NCBI RefSeq assembly: GCF_016881405.1
Contig: NZ_WOFE01000004.1
Span: 62,001 to 126,000, forward strand
From: Deefgea chitinilytica
GTDB lineage: Bacteria; Pseudomonadota; Gammaproteobacteria; Burkholderiales; Chitinibacteraceae
DNA length: 64,000 bases
Direction of reading: 5' to 3'
Below are positions 44,390 to 52,826 of the stretch, in pieces (position 1 is the first letter of the stretch; each line of letters starts with the position of its first letter). Below the pieces are notes generated by a model. It saw only the letters and a list, made by a program, of their open reading frames with translations, had not been told where the DNA came from and did no database searches. The position numbers and the translations under genes were made by a program.

Positions 44390-44559
44390 GTACGAATAGC
44401 GCAGCGTATTCGTACGCATGAAATGAATAGGATAATGACGATGGCGCGGCGAAGCCTCCGATTACGCTGTGCTAATCGGAGCTACGGCGCTAAAGCGAAA
44501 GGTGTTTGTAGGTTGGTGCTGAGCTTGCGAAGCCCAACAATCGCGGTGAATGTTGGGCT
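44390..44559. repeat. Cluster of three unrelated-arm hairpins
   Basis: Three hairpins in 170 bp: GTACGAATA / TATTCGTAC (44390-44415), CTCCGATTA / TAATCGGAG (44456-44481), and AGCCCAACA / TGTTGGGCT (44531-44559). All have perfect 9-bp stems with loops of 8-11 nt, and the first two loops resemble each other inverted (GCGCAGCG, CGCTGTGC). They follow the DUF475 stop codon. They resemble mosaic intergenic repeats seen in other proteobacteria. The rest of the gap to 44684 shows nothing. Confidence 0.65.
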
Positions 44560-44684
44560 GGATTTCATTTAGTAAGTAATGCTCGAAATTTGCTCGCAGT
44601 TGCAACCACAGGCAGCACCCGACCCAATACGGACGCTGCTTAACAAACAACACGAGTGACTTATTTCGCAAATAAAGTTACCGC

Positions 44685-45448
44685 TCATTCGGGTTCAACT
44701 TGGCTAATGTTATTTACTGCAAATGGCAATGCCTGAACATGCTGTATTAAATTCAAGCCCTCTGCAATCTCGGGTAACATGACGAGGTTAGGTTCACAGT
44801 TGGTGTTATGTACCCATACCCCGCAATCGACAAAATAGGTATGGAAATCCTCAACTTCTAAGTTATACACCCGCACTTTTAGGTAGGGATCATCGTCACC
44901 CCAATCGTCTTCAGTAGGATCATATTGACCGGGGATAGGTTCTCGACCGCGATTGAAGTCAGTCAGATTGCCATAATCATGTCTATTCGGGTCTTGAAGC
45001 AGCGGAATAAAGCCAACACCCTGCTCCTTCGTGCAATAAACCGGAAGAATTGCCGATACCATCGCCAACGAACCATCCGACAACTGAACATGGTGTTTAT
45101 AACGAATCAGTTCATCCGCCGGCAACCAGCCGATGGCGGTGAAAGATGAGGTTGAAACCAACTCACCATTCTCCAGCTCGCGCCATTCTTCTTTTTCCTC
45201 GACCACCCAGAACGGGTGGTTTCCCGTTGGATAAATAGTTTTAGTGTACTCGCCGACCTTCACACGAAGCTGCAAGATTTCCTTAGCTTCGTGCACAAAG
45301 GTTTGACCACGCGCTTGTATTGTTGCTCGCCTTCACCATTTTCAGGTTTAGACAGCACCATATTGCCAACCTGAATTGCCTCAATGGGTTTAAGCCCCTG
45401 GTCGGTCCACACTTGCGTACCTGCCACAAAGCAACCTGCATCTCCCAT
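44685..45448 (-). pseudogene. Hint-domain (pretoxin-type) gene, frameshifted
   Basis: Two minus-strand frames together encode a Hint self-splicing-type domain. The first (45448 inward) reads CFVAGTQVWTDQGLKPIEAI, then YKRVVKP. The second reads HEAKEILQLRVKVGEYTKTI, GNHPFWVVEE, then VRVYNLEVEDFHTYFVDCG and VWVHN, which ends the domain. One missing base near 45302-45304 (GTCAAACC where GTCAAAACC would restore the frame) separates them. Such Hint domains precede toxins in Rhs/polymorphic systems; about 42 unassigned residues follow VHN. GAGGT precedes the ATG at 45448, but no Rhs repeats lie upstream. Confidence 0.8.
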
Positions 45449-45742
45449 GATTTCACCTCAAGAAACACCAGAAAATTTCACCAAAACTTCTCGCATCCAA
45501 ATACAAGAAAGCAAAGAACATCGGCGCTACTTCATCACCATTATCAAAATGCGGATGTTCATTCTGGCATGAAAAAACGCAGCATTACTTCCGCTCTTGG
45601 CCGAAATCAGTCTGTCACGTAGTTTAACTCAAGCACTTCAGCTAGGCATTTTCTCCACGTGCTCAGTGGCGAAATGGATCGATTTTTTGCTAAAACAACG
45701 GCGATAAATCCGTTGATAAGTTGAGTAAAGTTTGCCGCGTAA
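45449..45742. other. Gap between the Hint remnant and hmuV
   Basis: About 294 bp without a supportable gene. A minus-strand frame partly in the hmuV 3' end continues to 45607 (ending LAEVLELNYVTD) and might be a decayed coding fragment, but I cannot assign it. Confidence 0.4.
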
Positions 45743-46528
45743 TCAAGCAAACAACACCAAAGGCCGCTCTGCATCTTTGGGGTGCGGCAGTACGGTGACG
45801 GGTAGATCGTAGGTTTGCTCCAAAAAGTCGCTACGCAGAACATTGCTGGGTATACCGCTGGCGATAATACTTCTATTGGCTAACATGGCAATACGGGTGC
45901 AATACCTTGCGGCTAGGTTGACATCATGCAGCACAGCAACGACGGCGATGCCGGTTTCTAGCGCCAATGTTCTGGCGGCGGATAAGAGGCTGTGCTGATG
46001 GAGCGGGTCGAGGCTGGCCGTTGGTTCATCGAGTAATAGACAGCGATATTCTCCCGATTGATAGCAGGCCAAGATTTGCACCATTGCCCGCGCAAATTGC
46101 ACGCGTTGTTGCTCACCGCCCGATAGACTGGGGTAGCAGCGGCCTAATAGATGAGTGACATCGGCTCTTTGTGCGGCGCGCTTGACTTGCTCGGCGACCT
46201 CTGCCGGTGATAGCTCTGGAAAAGGGTAGGCGCCCATTGTGATGACGGCGTCGACCATCAGATTGAAATTTAGCCCCGGATTTTGTGGCAAGACGACGCG
46301 TTTGCGGGCTAATGCCGCCGTATTCATCGCAGACAATTGCTGATCGCCCCAGAGTACCTGCCCCGCGCTAGGCGCAAGCTCGCCAGCGGCAATCGATAAC
46401 AGCGTTGATTTCCCTGCGCCATTCGCGCCCAAAATTGCGGTGAAGTCGCCCGCCGGAATGTCGAGCGAGATGTCCTGCAAAACTGTCGATTTGCCGCGCG
46501 AAAAAGAAATATTTTTGAGCTGTAACAT
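45743..46528 (-). CDS. hmuV: Hemin ABC transporter ATPase
   Basis: Cytosolic ATPase of heme import, 261 residues. Walker A LGANGAGKSTLLS, signature LSGGEQQRVQFARAM, Walker B CLLLDEPTASLD, H-loop AVLHDVNLAARYC. ATG 46528 is preferred over ATG 46534 because AGGA lies 6 nt before it, whereas it abuts the first. It follows hmuU by 12 bp, as last gene of the hmuRSTUV run. Confidence 0.94.
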   Translation of the reverse strand: MLQLKNISFSRGKSTVLQDISLDIPAGDFTAILGANGAGKSTLLSIAAGELAPSAGQVLWGDQQLSAMNTAALARKRVVLPQNPGLNFNLMVDAVITMGAYPFPELSPAEVAEQVKRAAQRADVTHLLGRCYPSLSGGEQQRVQFARAMVQILACYQSGEYRCLLLDEPTASLDPLHQHSLLSAARTLALETGIAVVAVLHDVNLAARYCTRIAMLANRSIIASGIPSNVLRSDFLEQTYDLPVTVLPHPKDAERPLVLFA

Positions 46529-46540
46529 ACCCATTCCTGT

Positions 46541-47530
46541 TTATTTGCGACGCAACAAAAGCGCGAGAAAAAACGGCCCGCCAATCAGGCTGGTGATGAC
46601 GCCAATCGGTAATTCGGCGGGCTGTACGGCGATGCGCGCCAGCCAATCGGCCAGCAGCAAGGCTATTGCGCCGAGCAAAAACGAGGCTGGCAGCAGCCTG
46701 CGATGATCCGCGCCCAGCACCATGCGTATGCAATGCGGTACGACCAAGCCGACGAAACCAATCCCGCCGGTGGCGGCGACCAAGGGGCCGATGAGCAGGG
46801 CTGTGAGCGTAATCAGAATGCGGCGCAAACCTTTAATTTCAAAGCCTAAATGATGCGCTTCGCGCTCGCCCAGTAGCAGCGCATTCATTGCGCGCCAATA
46901 GCGCATCATGCATAGCGAGATGAGCAATAAAAACGGCGCTAATATCGCTAATCGTTGCCAACTCGCGCCCGCCAAACTGCCCATATTCCAGAAAGTGAGG
47001 CTGCGCAGTTCGTTGTCATCCGCCAAGTAAGTGAACAGGCCAATCAAGCTGCCGCAAATCGCATTAATCGCAATCCCCGCCAACAATAAACCCGCCATGC
47101 CCGGATAACGGCGACCGAGGTGATAGGCCAAAGCGGTGGCGATTAAGCTGCCGATAAAAGCAGCGGGCGCCAGCACAGCAAAACTACCCCCACCCAGTAC
47201 AATCGCCATCACCGCACCCAGCGAAGCACCGGACGATATACCTATCAAACTTGGCTCCGCTAATGGGTTGCGAAATAAGGCTTGCATCGTCGCGCCAGCC
47301 AGCGCTAACACGCCACCTGCTAATGCCGCCAACAAAACGCGCGGTAGGCGAATATCGAGCAATACATCACGCCAGAATTGTTGGTCGCCATCCAAGCTGG
47401 CATTAAAAAATACGCTAGGCAATTCGCGCAGCGGAATTTGCACGCTGCCGTGGCTGGCGGTGATTAAAATCAGCGCTATCAAAACGCCGCCGCTGGCGAA
47501 CCAATGAAGAGGATTATCTTTGCTGATCAT
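46541..47530 (-). CDS. hmuU: Hemin ABC transporter permease (FecCD family)
   Basis: Inner-membrane permease of 329 residues with about ten hydrophobic helices. FecCD landmarks: LRLPRVLLAALAGGVLALAGA-type segment (here DIRLPRVLLAALAGGVLALA), GISSGASLGAVMAIVLGG, and GLVVPHCIRMVLGADHRRLL, the ATPase-coupling region. Its ATG overlaps the hmuT stop by 4 bp (ATGA). Confidence 0.94.
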   Translation of the reverse strand: MISKDNPLHWFASGGVLIALILITASHGSVQIPLRELPSVFFNASLDGDQQFWRDVLLDIRLPRVLLAALAGGVLALAGATMQALFRNPLAEPSLIGISSGASLGAVMAIVLGGGSFAVLAPAAFIGSLIATALAYHLGRRYPGMAGLLLAGIAINAICGSLIGLFTYLADDNELRSLTFWNMGSLAGASWQRLAILAPFLLLISLCMMRYWRAMNALLLGEREAHHLGFEIKGLRRILITLTALLIGPLVAATGGIGFVGLVVPHCIRMVLGADHRRLLPASFLLGAIALLLADWLARIAVQPAELPIGVITSLIGGPFFLALLLRRK

Positions 47531-48360
47531 TTGCGAGTGAGCTGCTTGAGTTCAGTGAGCGCTTCGGGCAGGCGAGGGCCAAAGCCGAGTAGCAATAAAT
47601 CATCCATCACTAACACCCGTTTTTGTTTCGCGGCGGGCGATTGCGACAGGCCGGGCGAGGCGAGCATTTTATCGATGCCGCCCAAGCTTTCCACCGAGCG
47701 CGTGGTGGTGATGATGACATCAGGGCGCAGCGCGGCGAGGCTTTCTTGCGACAGCGGTTTATAGCCTTGTTGTTTCGCCAGCACATTGCTCATGCCGGCC
47801 AAGCTCATCATCGCATCGGCGCTGGTGTTTTTTCCCGCACCTTCTGCTGCACCAGTGCGGCTCATTAGCATCAGCGCGCGGGTTTGATTCGGTTTTTGCG
47901 CCAGTGCTGCGACTTGTTTTTGCAAGTCGGCGACCATTTTTCGCCCGTCATCGCGCAAACCGAGCGCAGCGGCGACACCGTAAATGCGTTTTTCTAAATC
48001 CGGCATCGTCGAGCCGCTTGGCAACACAACAACGCGACGCCCCATGCGGCGCAATTGTTCTAGCGCCTCAGGCGGCCCCGCTTGATCAGACGCCAAAATA
48101 AGGTCGGGCTTGGCTGACAACACGCCTTCGACTGAAAACTGGCGGTAGTAGCCCACTTTCGGCAATTGATTCGCTGCCGCGGGATAAACGCTCGATTGAT
48201 CGACAGCGACCAAGCGATTGCCGGCATTGAGCGCATAAACGATTTCAGTCAGCGGCCCGCCCAAACTGACAACGCGCATTTCGGCGGCAAACGCCACGGC
48301 GGTAAAGGCGCTGAGGCAGTACAGCACCATGATGGTGGTGATGGAGTAAAAAGTTCGCAT
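47527..48360 (-). CDS. hmuT: Periplasmic hemin-binding protein
   Basis: Class III periplasmic binding protein, 277 residues from ATG 48360, with signal peptide (MRTFYSITTIMVLYCLSAFT ending near AFAA). MRVVSLGGPLTEIVYALNAG, YRQFSVEGVLSAKPDLILAS and LAALRPDVIITTTRSVESLG match HmuT/ShuT. A frame extension to 48399 is less likely, since it adds 13 residues before the signal. Tyr in GYYRQFS is the likely heme ligand in the family. Confidence 0.92.
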   Translation of the reverse strand: MRTFYSITTIMVLYCLSAFTAVAFAAEMRVVSLGGPLTEIVYALNAGNRLVAVDQSSVYPAAANQLPKVGYYRQFSVEGVLSAKPDLILASDQAGPPEALEQLRRMGRRVVVLPSGSTMPDLEKRIYGVAAALGLRDDGRKMVADLQKQVAALAQKPNQTRALMLMSRTGAAEGAGKNTSADAMMSLAGMSNVLAKQQGYKPLSQESLAALRPDVIITTTRSVESLGGIDKMLASPGLSQSPAAKQKRVLVMDDLLLLGFGPRLPEALTELKQLTRK

Positions 48361-48411
48361 AGCATATTCCAACAAGCAACGACTCAAGCTACGAGTCATA
48401 TAAATTCATAT

Positions 48412-48458
48412 GGTATTAGCCTGTAGGCATTATTTAGTAATGCCTATAGGCTAATACT
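48412..48458. repeat. 47-bp palindromic element, 21-bp stem with TTTAG loop
   Basis: Bases 48412-48432 pair with 48438-48458 at every position on the plus strand (two G-U pairs), leaving TTTAG (48433-48437) as the loop. It lies just after the hmuS stop (48461), between hmuS and hmuT. It shares length, terminal GGTAT/ATACT and loop with the element at 29313-29359, while the arm bases differ. Confidence 0.8.
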
Positions 48459-48460
48459 AA

Positions 48461-49507
48461 TTATTTAGCGAGTGGCGTGCTGCACAAGCTTTCCATCAAT
48501 GCACGCCATTCTGGCAATTCGGGTACGCCAGGTTTGCGTACGCCAAAGAACTGCACGATGAGTTCGCCATCGGCAGCGTAGACTTCGAGCGAGGTCACCC
48601 AGCCGTCGCTTGTTGGCTTGTTAACGACCCAGCACGATGCAATCGCTTCGGTATTGAGATGCAGATTAAATTTCGGATCGAGGACGTTGTACCAAGGGCC
48701 GGTGCGAAGTAGTTTTTGGACTGGGCCTGAATGAATTTGCACGATGCCGCGATTGCCGACAAAACACATAATCGCTAGTTCGGAAGCGGCTGCAGCTTGC
48801 AGCATCGTTTCAGTCGCATCGATCGCAACCGATTGCGCCAAATCATCGCCCGCAGCTTGCAGCGCACCAAGGCGGCTGACTTTGTGTTTGCGCAGCATAG
48901 GGAAAAAACCGTGCGTATCGGTGAGCGCCAACCATGCTTCGCGTAGTGCAGCGGCATCGCTGGCTTGGGTTGGTGTTTCATCGACCGGGTAGGCGGCGAT
49001 GTGCGGCCATGCTGGTTCTGCTGCGGCAAATTTCGTGATGATGGCGTCAAAAGCAGCGATATGGCTGTGTTCAGTCAAATATACTTTATGGATTGCGACG
49101 CCTGCGCCGTCAAAAAACTGCACGCTGCGGCGTTCGCCTTCGATGACGGCAAATTGGGTTTTCCACATTGCGAAAAACATCCGCAAATCTAAATCTTTAC
49201 CCAAAACGAGACCGATGCTTTTCTCGGCGTCGACCTGCTCGTACTCGCCGTGACGCTCGTGTACACACCAATCGTTGCGGCTCAGTACCATCACTTGGCC
49301 TAAAGTCGGTAATTCGCGGAAGATTTCTTGTGGTGTGCCAGCCAGCGGCGTTGCCGCCACGCCGCATTGCGCAGCGACGAGTTCTGCTTCGCTGACGTTG
49401 AGGCGTGCCGCGCGCTCGCGGGCACGTAGTTTGGGTTCGGTTTCCAGTAGGGCTTGGTAGGCTGCTTGCAAAGTGGCGGCGCGCTCGGTAAATGTCATCG
49501 CATTCAT
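48461..49507 (-). CDS. hmuS: Hemin-degrading / heme-trafficking protein HmuS (ChuS/HemS family)
   Basis: Cytosolic heme-handling protein of 348 residues composed of two similar HemS/ChuX repeats. The first repeat has LPTLGQVMVLSRNDWCVHERHG, and HEP-type regions (VQFFDGAGVAIHKVYLTE) follow. The second repeat carries CFVGNRGIVQIHSGPVQKLL and FNLHLNTEAIASCWVVNKPT (FNLH-type heme-pocket motif). Start ATG 49507 has AAAGGA 6 nt upstream. In the family it accepts heme from HmuTUV and may open the porphyrin ring. Confidence 0.93.
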   Translation of the reverse strand: MNAMTFTERAATLQAAYQALLETEPKLRARERAARLNVSEAELVAAQCGVAATPLAGTPQEIFRELPTLGQVMVLSRNDWCVHERHGEYEQVDAEKSIGLVLGKDLDLRMFFAMWKTQFAVIEGERRSVQFFDGAGVAIHKVYLTEHSHIAAFDAIITKFAAAEPAWPHIAAYPVDETPTQASDAAALREAWLALTDTHGFFPMLRKHKVSRLGALQAAGDDLAQSVAIDATETMLQAAAASELAIMCFVGNRGIVQIHSGPVQKLLRTGPWYNVLDPKFNLHLNTEAIASCWVVNKPTSDGWVTSLEVYAADGELIVQFFGVRKPGVPELPEWRALMESLCSTPLAK

Positions 49508-49531
49508 GGGGATTCCTTTATTAGTGTGTAT

Positions 49532-49580
49532 GGGTATATTGCTCAATCAAATTTTAAAATTGACTTATAAGGCTATACCT
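49532..49580. repeat. Possible fifth palindromic element (GGGTATA...GCTATACCT, 49 bp)
   Basis: The ends match the 41746 element in both sequence and spacing (49 bp), with paired arms GGGTATA/TATACC(T), but inner pairing is poorer. A separate perfect hairpin AGGCTATACC / GGTATAGCCT (49570-49592) overlaps its right end. It lies between hmuS and the end of hmuR. Confidence 0.5.
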
Positions 49581-49622
49581 AAGGTATAGCCTTGCTTCTT
49601 TAGTCTTTAGAATTTCTGCCGT

Positions 49623-51806
49623 TTAAAATTTCCAGTCCGCCACAATTCGCGCATTGCGGCCGGGCTGGGTCAGGCGATCCAGCGTGCTGGTATTGGTGGC
49701 GATGCTGCGCACGTCGCTGTCGATCCAATATTTTTTGTCGGTCAGATTAAAAATACCGCCAGTTAGCGTTAGATTTTTGACGGGGCTCCACCATGCAGTC
49801 AGATCGACTACACCGTAACCGGGGGCTTGAAAATCTGTGGCGTTGGGGGTTTCGGTTTGTTTTTCGACCGCAGTGAAGAGCAATTGGCTGCCCCATTGGC
49901 TTTGGCTATACGACACGCCAAAGACGCCTTTGAGTGGCGCAACTGAGCCCAGTGGCTGATTGTTGCTCTCATTCTTGCCTTTGGCCCAAGCGACATTGCC
50001 CCAAGTTTGCCAGCCATCGGCAAATTGCCAGTGCATCCGTGCTTCAGCACCGTAAATGCGCGCTTCGCTGATGTTTTGGCTTTGGTAAGTGACAAAGGTG
50101 CCGGGCACGCACGCTGTGTTGCCGGGGCAGTTGATGCTCATTTGTTCAATAAAATCGTCGTAGCGATTATCAAATGCCGTTACGCTGCCGCCGAGTGTGT
50201 TGTCGCCAAAGCGCGAGCCGAATTCGAAACCACGGCTGGTTTCTGGTTTGAGATCGGGGTTGGCAATTGCGGCGTAGCCCATTGGTGAGACATAGCTGCC
50301 GTTGAGCTCCAGCGCATTGGGCGCACGAAAGCCGCTGCTGTATTGACCAAATAGCGTCACCGTCTCTGCTGCGCGCCATGTTGCGAGTAGTTTTGGTGAA
50401 ATGGCAGAGTCTTTTAGACCCGTTGCTTTCCCCCCACCCTTGCTAAAGGCTTTGTCTACTTCGGGCGTCAGCTCGTAGGCGTCGTAACGTAGGCCTGGAG
50501 TTAAGGTGAAACGGCCATCGGCAAAGCCCAGTTCGTTTTGCGCATAAATACCCCATTGCGTGGTTTTGGTTTTTGGAATATCGCGGACATTCAAGCTGCT
50601 CGATGCCGGTGTGCCATCGCGTAATTCACTGAAATCGGTTTGAAACCACTCGGCTCCGATTGTCCAGCGCTGGCTGATTTCGCCATCGATTTTTTTCTCG
50701 ACCAGGCCATTGATGCCCGTGAGGTCTTGTTCATAGAAAGAAACACGGCTCCAGTTGGGCGTGATGACCTTGCCGCTTTGGCGTACTTGATACGAGCTTT
50801 GCGTGGTATCCATGCTTTGGCGGTAAATTTTGGCTTGCGCACTGTCAATCACGCCGCCTGCCGCGGGTGCGGTATAGCTATAGTCGAGTGAAATACGGCG
50901 GCGTTCTTGCTCGTCAGAAGCATGGCTGGATTTCACTGAAGTGAGCATCGGCGCACCGATTTCGGAATACAGGGTGGTGTCGACTTCGCTGCGATACGTT
51001 TCGGCGGTTAGCCCTAGTTTGTGGCCGCCATCGAGGTAATGCTGCAATTTGACTAAGGCACTGCGTTTTTCGGTATCTTGCGGATTGGCGGTGGTGCGGC
51101 CATATTTTTGCGTGTCGATCGTGCCCTTGTTTTCTAATTCATGCCCACGACGGCCTGCGACTTGTACGAGCCCGAGTGTATTTTCACCCATCGCAAAAGC
51201 GACTGCGGCTTGCCCGCCATAGCTTTGATCGGCGCTGCCGTAATCGGCTTTGACTTGACCTGCTACTTGTTGCCCCGGCTGCAATAAATCTGCAGGCTCG
51301 GTCGTGCGCATGCCAACGATACCGCCCAACGCATCTGAGCCATAGAGCGTTGAAGAGGGACCACGGACGACTTCAATCGCAGAGAGTTGTGAGAAATCGA
51401 CTTGGTCACGGCCACTATTGAGGTAAGCACCAAACGTAAACACATCGGGCAGTCGAATCCCGTCGACCAACATCAACACGCGATTGCCTTCTAAGCCACG
51501 AATATTGACGCTCGATAAGCCAAAGCGCGAATTTTTACTGATATTCACGCCTGGTTCCGAGCGTGCAAAATCACGGAAATCGTTAATCATATTGGTGTTG
51601 AGTTCGTCACGTTGTGTCGCGCTCACCGAGGGGGGTAAGTCCGCTAAATTACGCTCGGTGCGGGTGGCGGTGACGACTACGGGATCCAATTGATTGAGCG
51701 CAACTTGCTCGGCGGTGGTGGGTTTGGTCGCGGTGGCTGGCGTAACGGCAAAGGCTTGCTGTAGTGACATCGCGAGTAGAGTCAGAGTAAAGAAAGAGCC
51801 CTTCAT
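49623..51806 (-). CDS. hmuR: TonB-dependent heme/hemoglobin receptor
   Basis: Outer-membrane receptor of 727 residues. Signal peptide (MKGSFFTLTLLAMSLQQAFA), a TonB-box-like segment (DPVVVTATRTERNLADLPPS), a plug domain (INDFRDFARSEPGVNISKNS; VLMLVDGIRLPD), and a beta-barrel. The conserved heme-receptor motif FRAP (FRAPNALELNG) followed by NPDLKPETS is present, and the barrel ends in ARIVADWKF with terminal Phe. Transcribed first in the hmu cluster; Fur-type boxes lie upstream. Confidence 0.94.
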   Translation of the reverse strand: MKGSFFTLTLLAMSLQQAFAVTPATATKPTTAEQVALNQLDPVVVTATRTERNLADLPPSVSATQRDELNTNMINDFRDFARSEPGVNISKNSRFGLSSVNIRGLEGNRVLMLVDGIRLPDVFTFGAYLNSGRDQVDFSQLSAIEVVRGPSSTLYGSDALGGIVGMRTTEPADLLQPGQQVAGQVKADYGSADQSYGGQAAVAFAMGENTLGLVQVAGRRGHELENKGTIDTQKYGRTTANPQDTEKRSALVKLQHYLDGGHKLGLTAETYRSEVDTTLYSEIGAPMLTSVKSSHASDEQERRRISLDYSYTAPAAGGVIDSAQAKIYRQSMDTTQSSYQVRQSGKVITPNWSRVSFYEQDLTGINGLVEKKIDGEISQRWTIGAEWFQTDFSELRDGTPASSSLNVRDIPKTKTTQWGIYAQNELGFADGRFTLTPGLRYDAYELTPEVDKAFSKGGGKATGLKDSAISPKLLATWRAAETVTLFGQYSSGFRAPNALELNGSYVSPMGYAAIANPDLKPETSRGFEFGSRFGDNTLGGSVTAFDNRYDDFIEQMSINCPGNTACVPGTFVTYQSQNISEARIYGAEARMHWQFADGWQTWGNVAWAKGKNESNNQPLGSVAPLKGVFGVSYSQSQWGSQLLFTAVEKQTETPNATDFQAPGYGVVDLTAWWSPVKNLTLTGGIFNLTDKKYWIDSDVRSIATNTSTLDRLTQPGRNARIVADWKF

Positions 51807-51883
51807 TTTTTTCCCTTGGTTAATTTTTGGCTTTTGCGTAGTGCGGGTTGCATCACGTGGGCAAAGCGCTTAGAGAATTATTT

Positions 51884-51902
51884 TGTATTGATAATCATTC
51901 TC
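51884..51902. promoter_or_regulatory. Fur-type box 1 (hmuR/chaN intergenic region)
   Basis: 19 bp centred on GATAATCATT match the Fur consensus at 15 of 19 positions. It lies 78 bp upstream of hmuR and 101 bp upstream of chaN, between two divergent iron/heme genes. Confidence 0.75.
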
Positions 51903-51918
51903 TTTTGATGTTTGCTAT

Positions 51919-51937
51919 GATATCGATAGTCATTCTC
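51919..51937. promoter_or_regulatory. Fur-type box 2 (hmuR/chaN intergenic region)
   Basis: GATATC-GATAGTCATT-CTC matches the Fur consensus at 15 of 19 positions, 35 bp from box 1 (start to start). Together the two boxes suggest divergent, cooperative iron repression of hmuR and chaN. Confidence 0.7.
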
Positions 51938-52002
51938 ATTTGCAATTGATTTTGTACTAGCCTAGAATTCACTCACTCCATTGCTGCGTGTGATTTTTGA
52001 AA

Positions 52003-52767
52003 ATGAAAGTGATTTATTCTTTGATTCTGGTGAGCATGTTGTCGGCTTGCCAAAGTGCGCCGACGGCTCACAACACTGTGTTATTGGGCGAGGTGCACGA
52101 CAATGCAATCGGCCATCAGCAACGCTTGGCTTGGTTGGAACAAAAAGTAGCGCAAGGCTGGCGACCTGCGATTGCGATGGAGCAATTTGATCGTGAACGG
52201 CAAGCTGATATCGAGCGCGCAAGAAAAGAGCGCCCAAATGATGTTGATTATTTAATTCAAACCGTAGGCGGAGCACGCTGGGATTGGTCGTTGTATAAAC
52301 CGGTGCTTGATTTGGCCTATCGCTATGAGTTGCCGATTCTGGCCGCCAATTTGTCGCGTCAAGAAGCGGGCGAACTATTTAAAACCGGTCGAGTTGATTT
52401 ACAAGGCGCAGAGGGCGTTAATTTAAATGATCCTTTGCCCACCAAACTGATTGAGCAGCAGCGCGTTGCTGTGCAATTAGGGCATTGCGGCCAGTTACCT
52501 GTGGCGATGGAAGAAAAAATGGCGCGAGCACAAATTGCCCGTGATCGGGTAATGGCAGCGACGCTGCTGCCGTATCAATCGCGCGGCGTAGTTTTGCTGG
52601 CAGGTAACGGCCACGTGCGTCGCGATATCGGAGTACCACAGTGGCTTAACTCGGCGTATTCGGTGGGTTTTGTTGAGTCAAAAAGTGAGGCGAATTTTGA
52701 TGAAGTGCATTTGATTCCTGCCGCCGAGCGACCTGACCTCTGCGCGAGTTTTAAATTGAATCAATAA
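52003..52767 (+). CDS. ChaN-family (heme-binding) lipoprotein
   Basis: Lipoprotein of 254 residues. The lipobox LVSMLSAC puts lipidated Cys near residue 16 (MKVIYSLILVSMLSAC from ATG 52003; a TTG at 51997 would add two residues). Domain landmarks are VLLGEVHDNAIGHQQRLAWL and AIAMEQFDRERQADIERA in the N-terminal part and VLLAGNGHVRRDIGVPQWL near the C-terminus. This is the ChaN/DUF399 family, which includes an iron-regulated heme-binding member in Campylobacter. Divergent from hmuR across Fur-type boxes. Confidence 0.88.
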   Translation: MKVIYSLILVSMLSACQSAPTAHNTVLLGEVHDNAIGHQQRLAWLEQKVAQGWRPAIAMEQFDRERQADIERARKERPNDVDYLIQTVGGARWDWSLYKPVLDLAYRYELPILAANLSRQEAGELFKTGRVDLQGAEGVNLNDPLPTKLIEQQRVAVQLGHCGQLPVAMEEKMARAQIARDRVMAATLLPYQSRGVVLLAGNGHVRRDIGVPQWLNSAYSVGFVESKSEANFDEVHLIPAAERPDLCASFKLNQ

Positions 52768-52780
52768 GTGTTGGATGAAA

Positions 52781-52815
52781 AAAACCGCACACCACTTTGG
52801 TGTACGGCCTTTTTG
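52781..52815. terminator. Bidirectional terminator between chaN and terC
   Basis: CCGCACACCA / TGGTGTACGG, one mismatch, with an A-tract before and a T-tract after; convergent genes on both sides. Confidence 0.8.
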
Positions 52816-52826
52816 ATTAGATTATC

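Noticed and set aside
45607-45843. Minus-strand frame ending LAEVLELNYVTD near hmuV
   Set aside because: Half of it is out of frame within hmuV. The rest could be a decayed transposase or other fragment, but I cannot support it.
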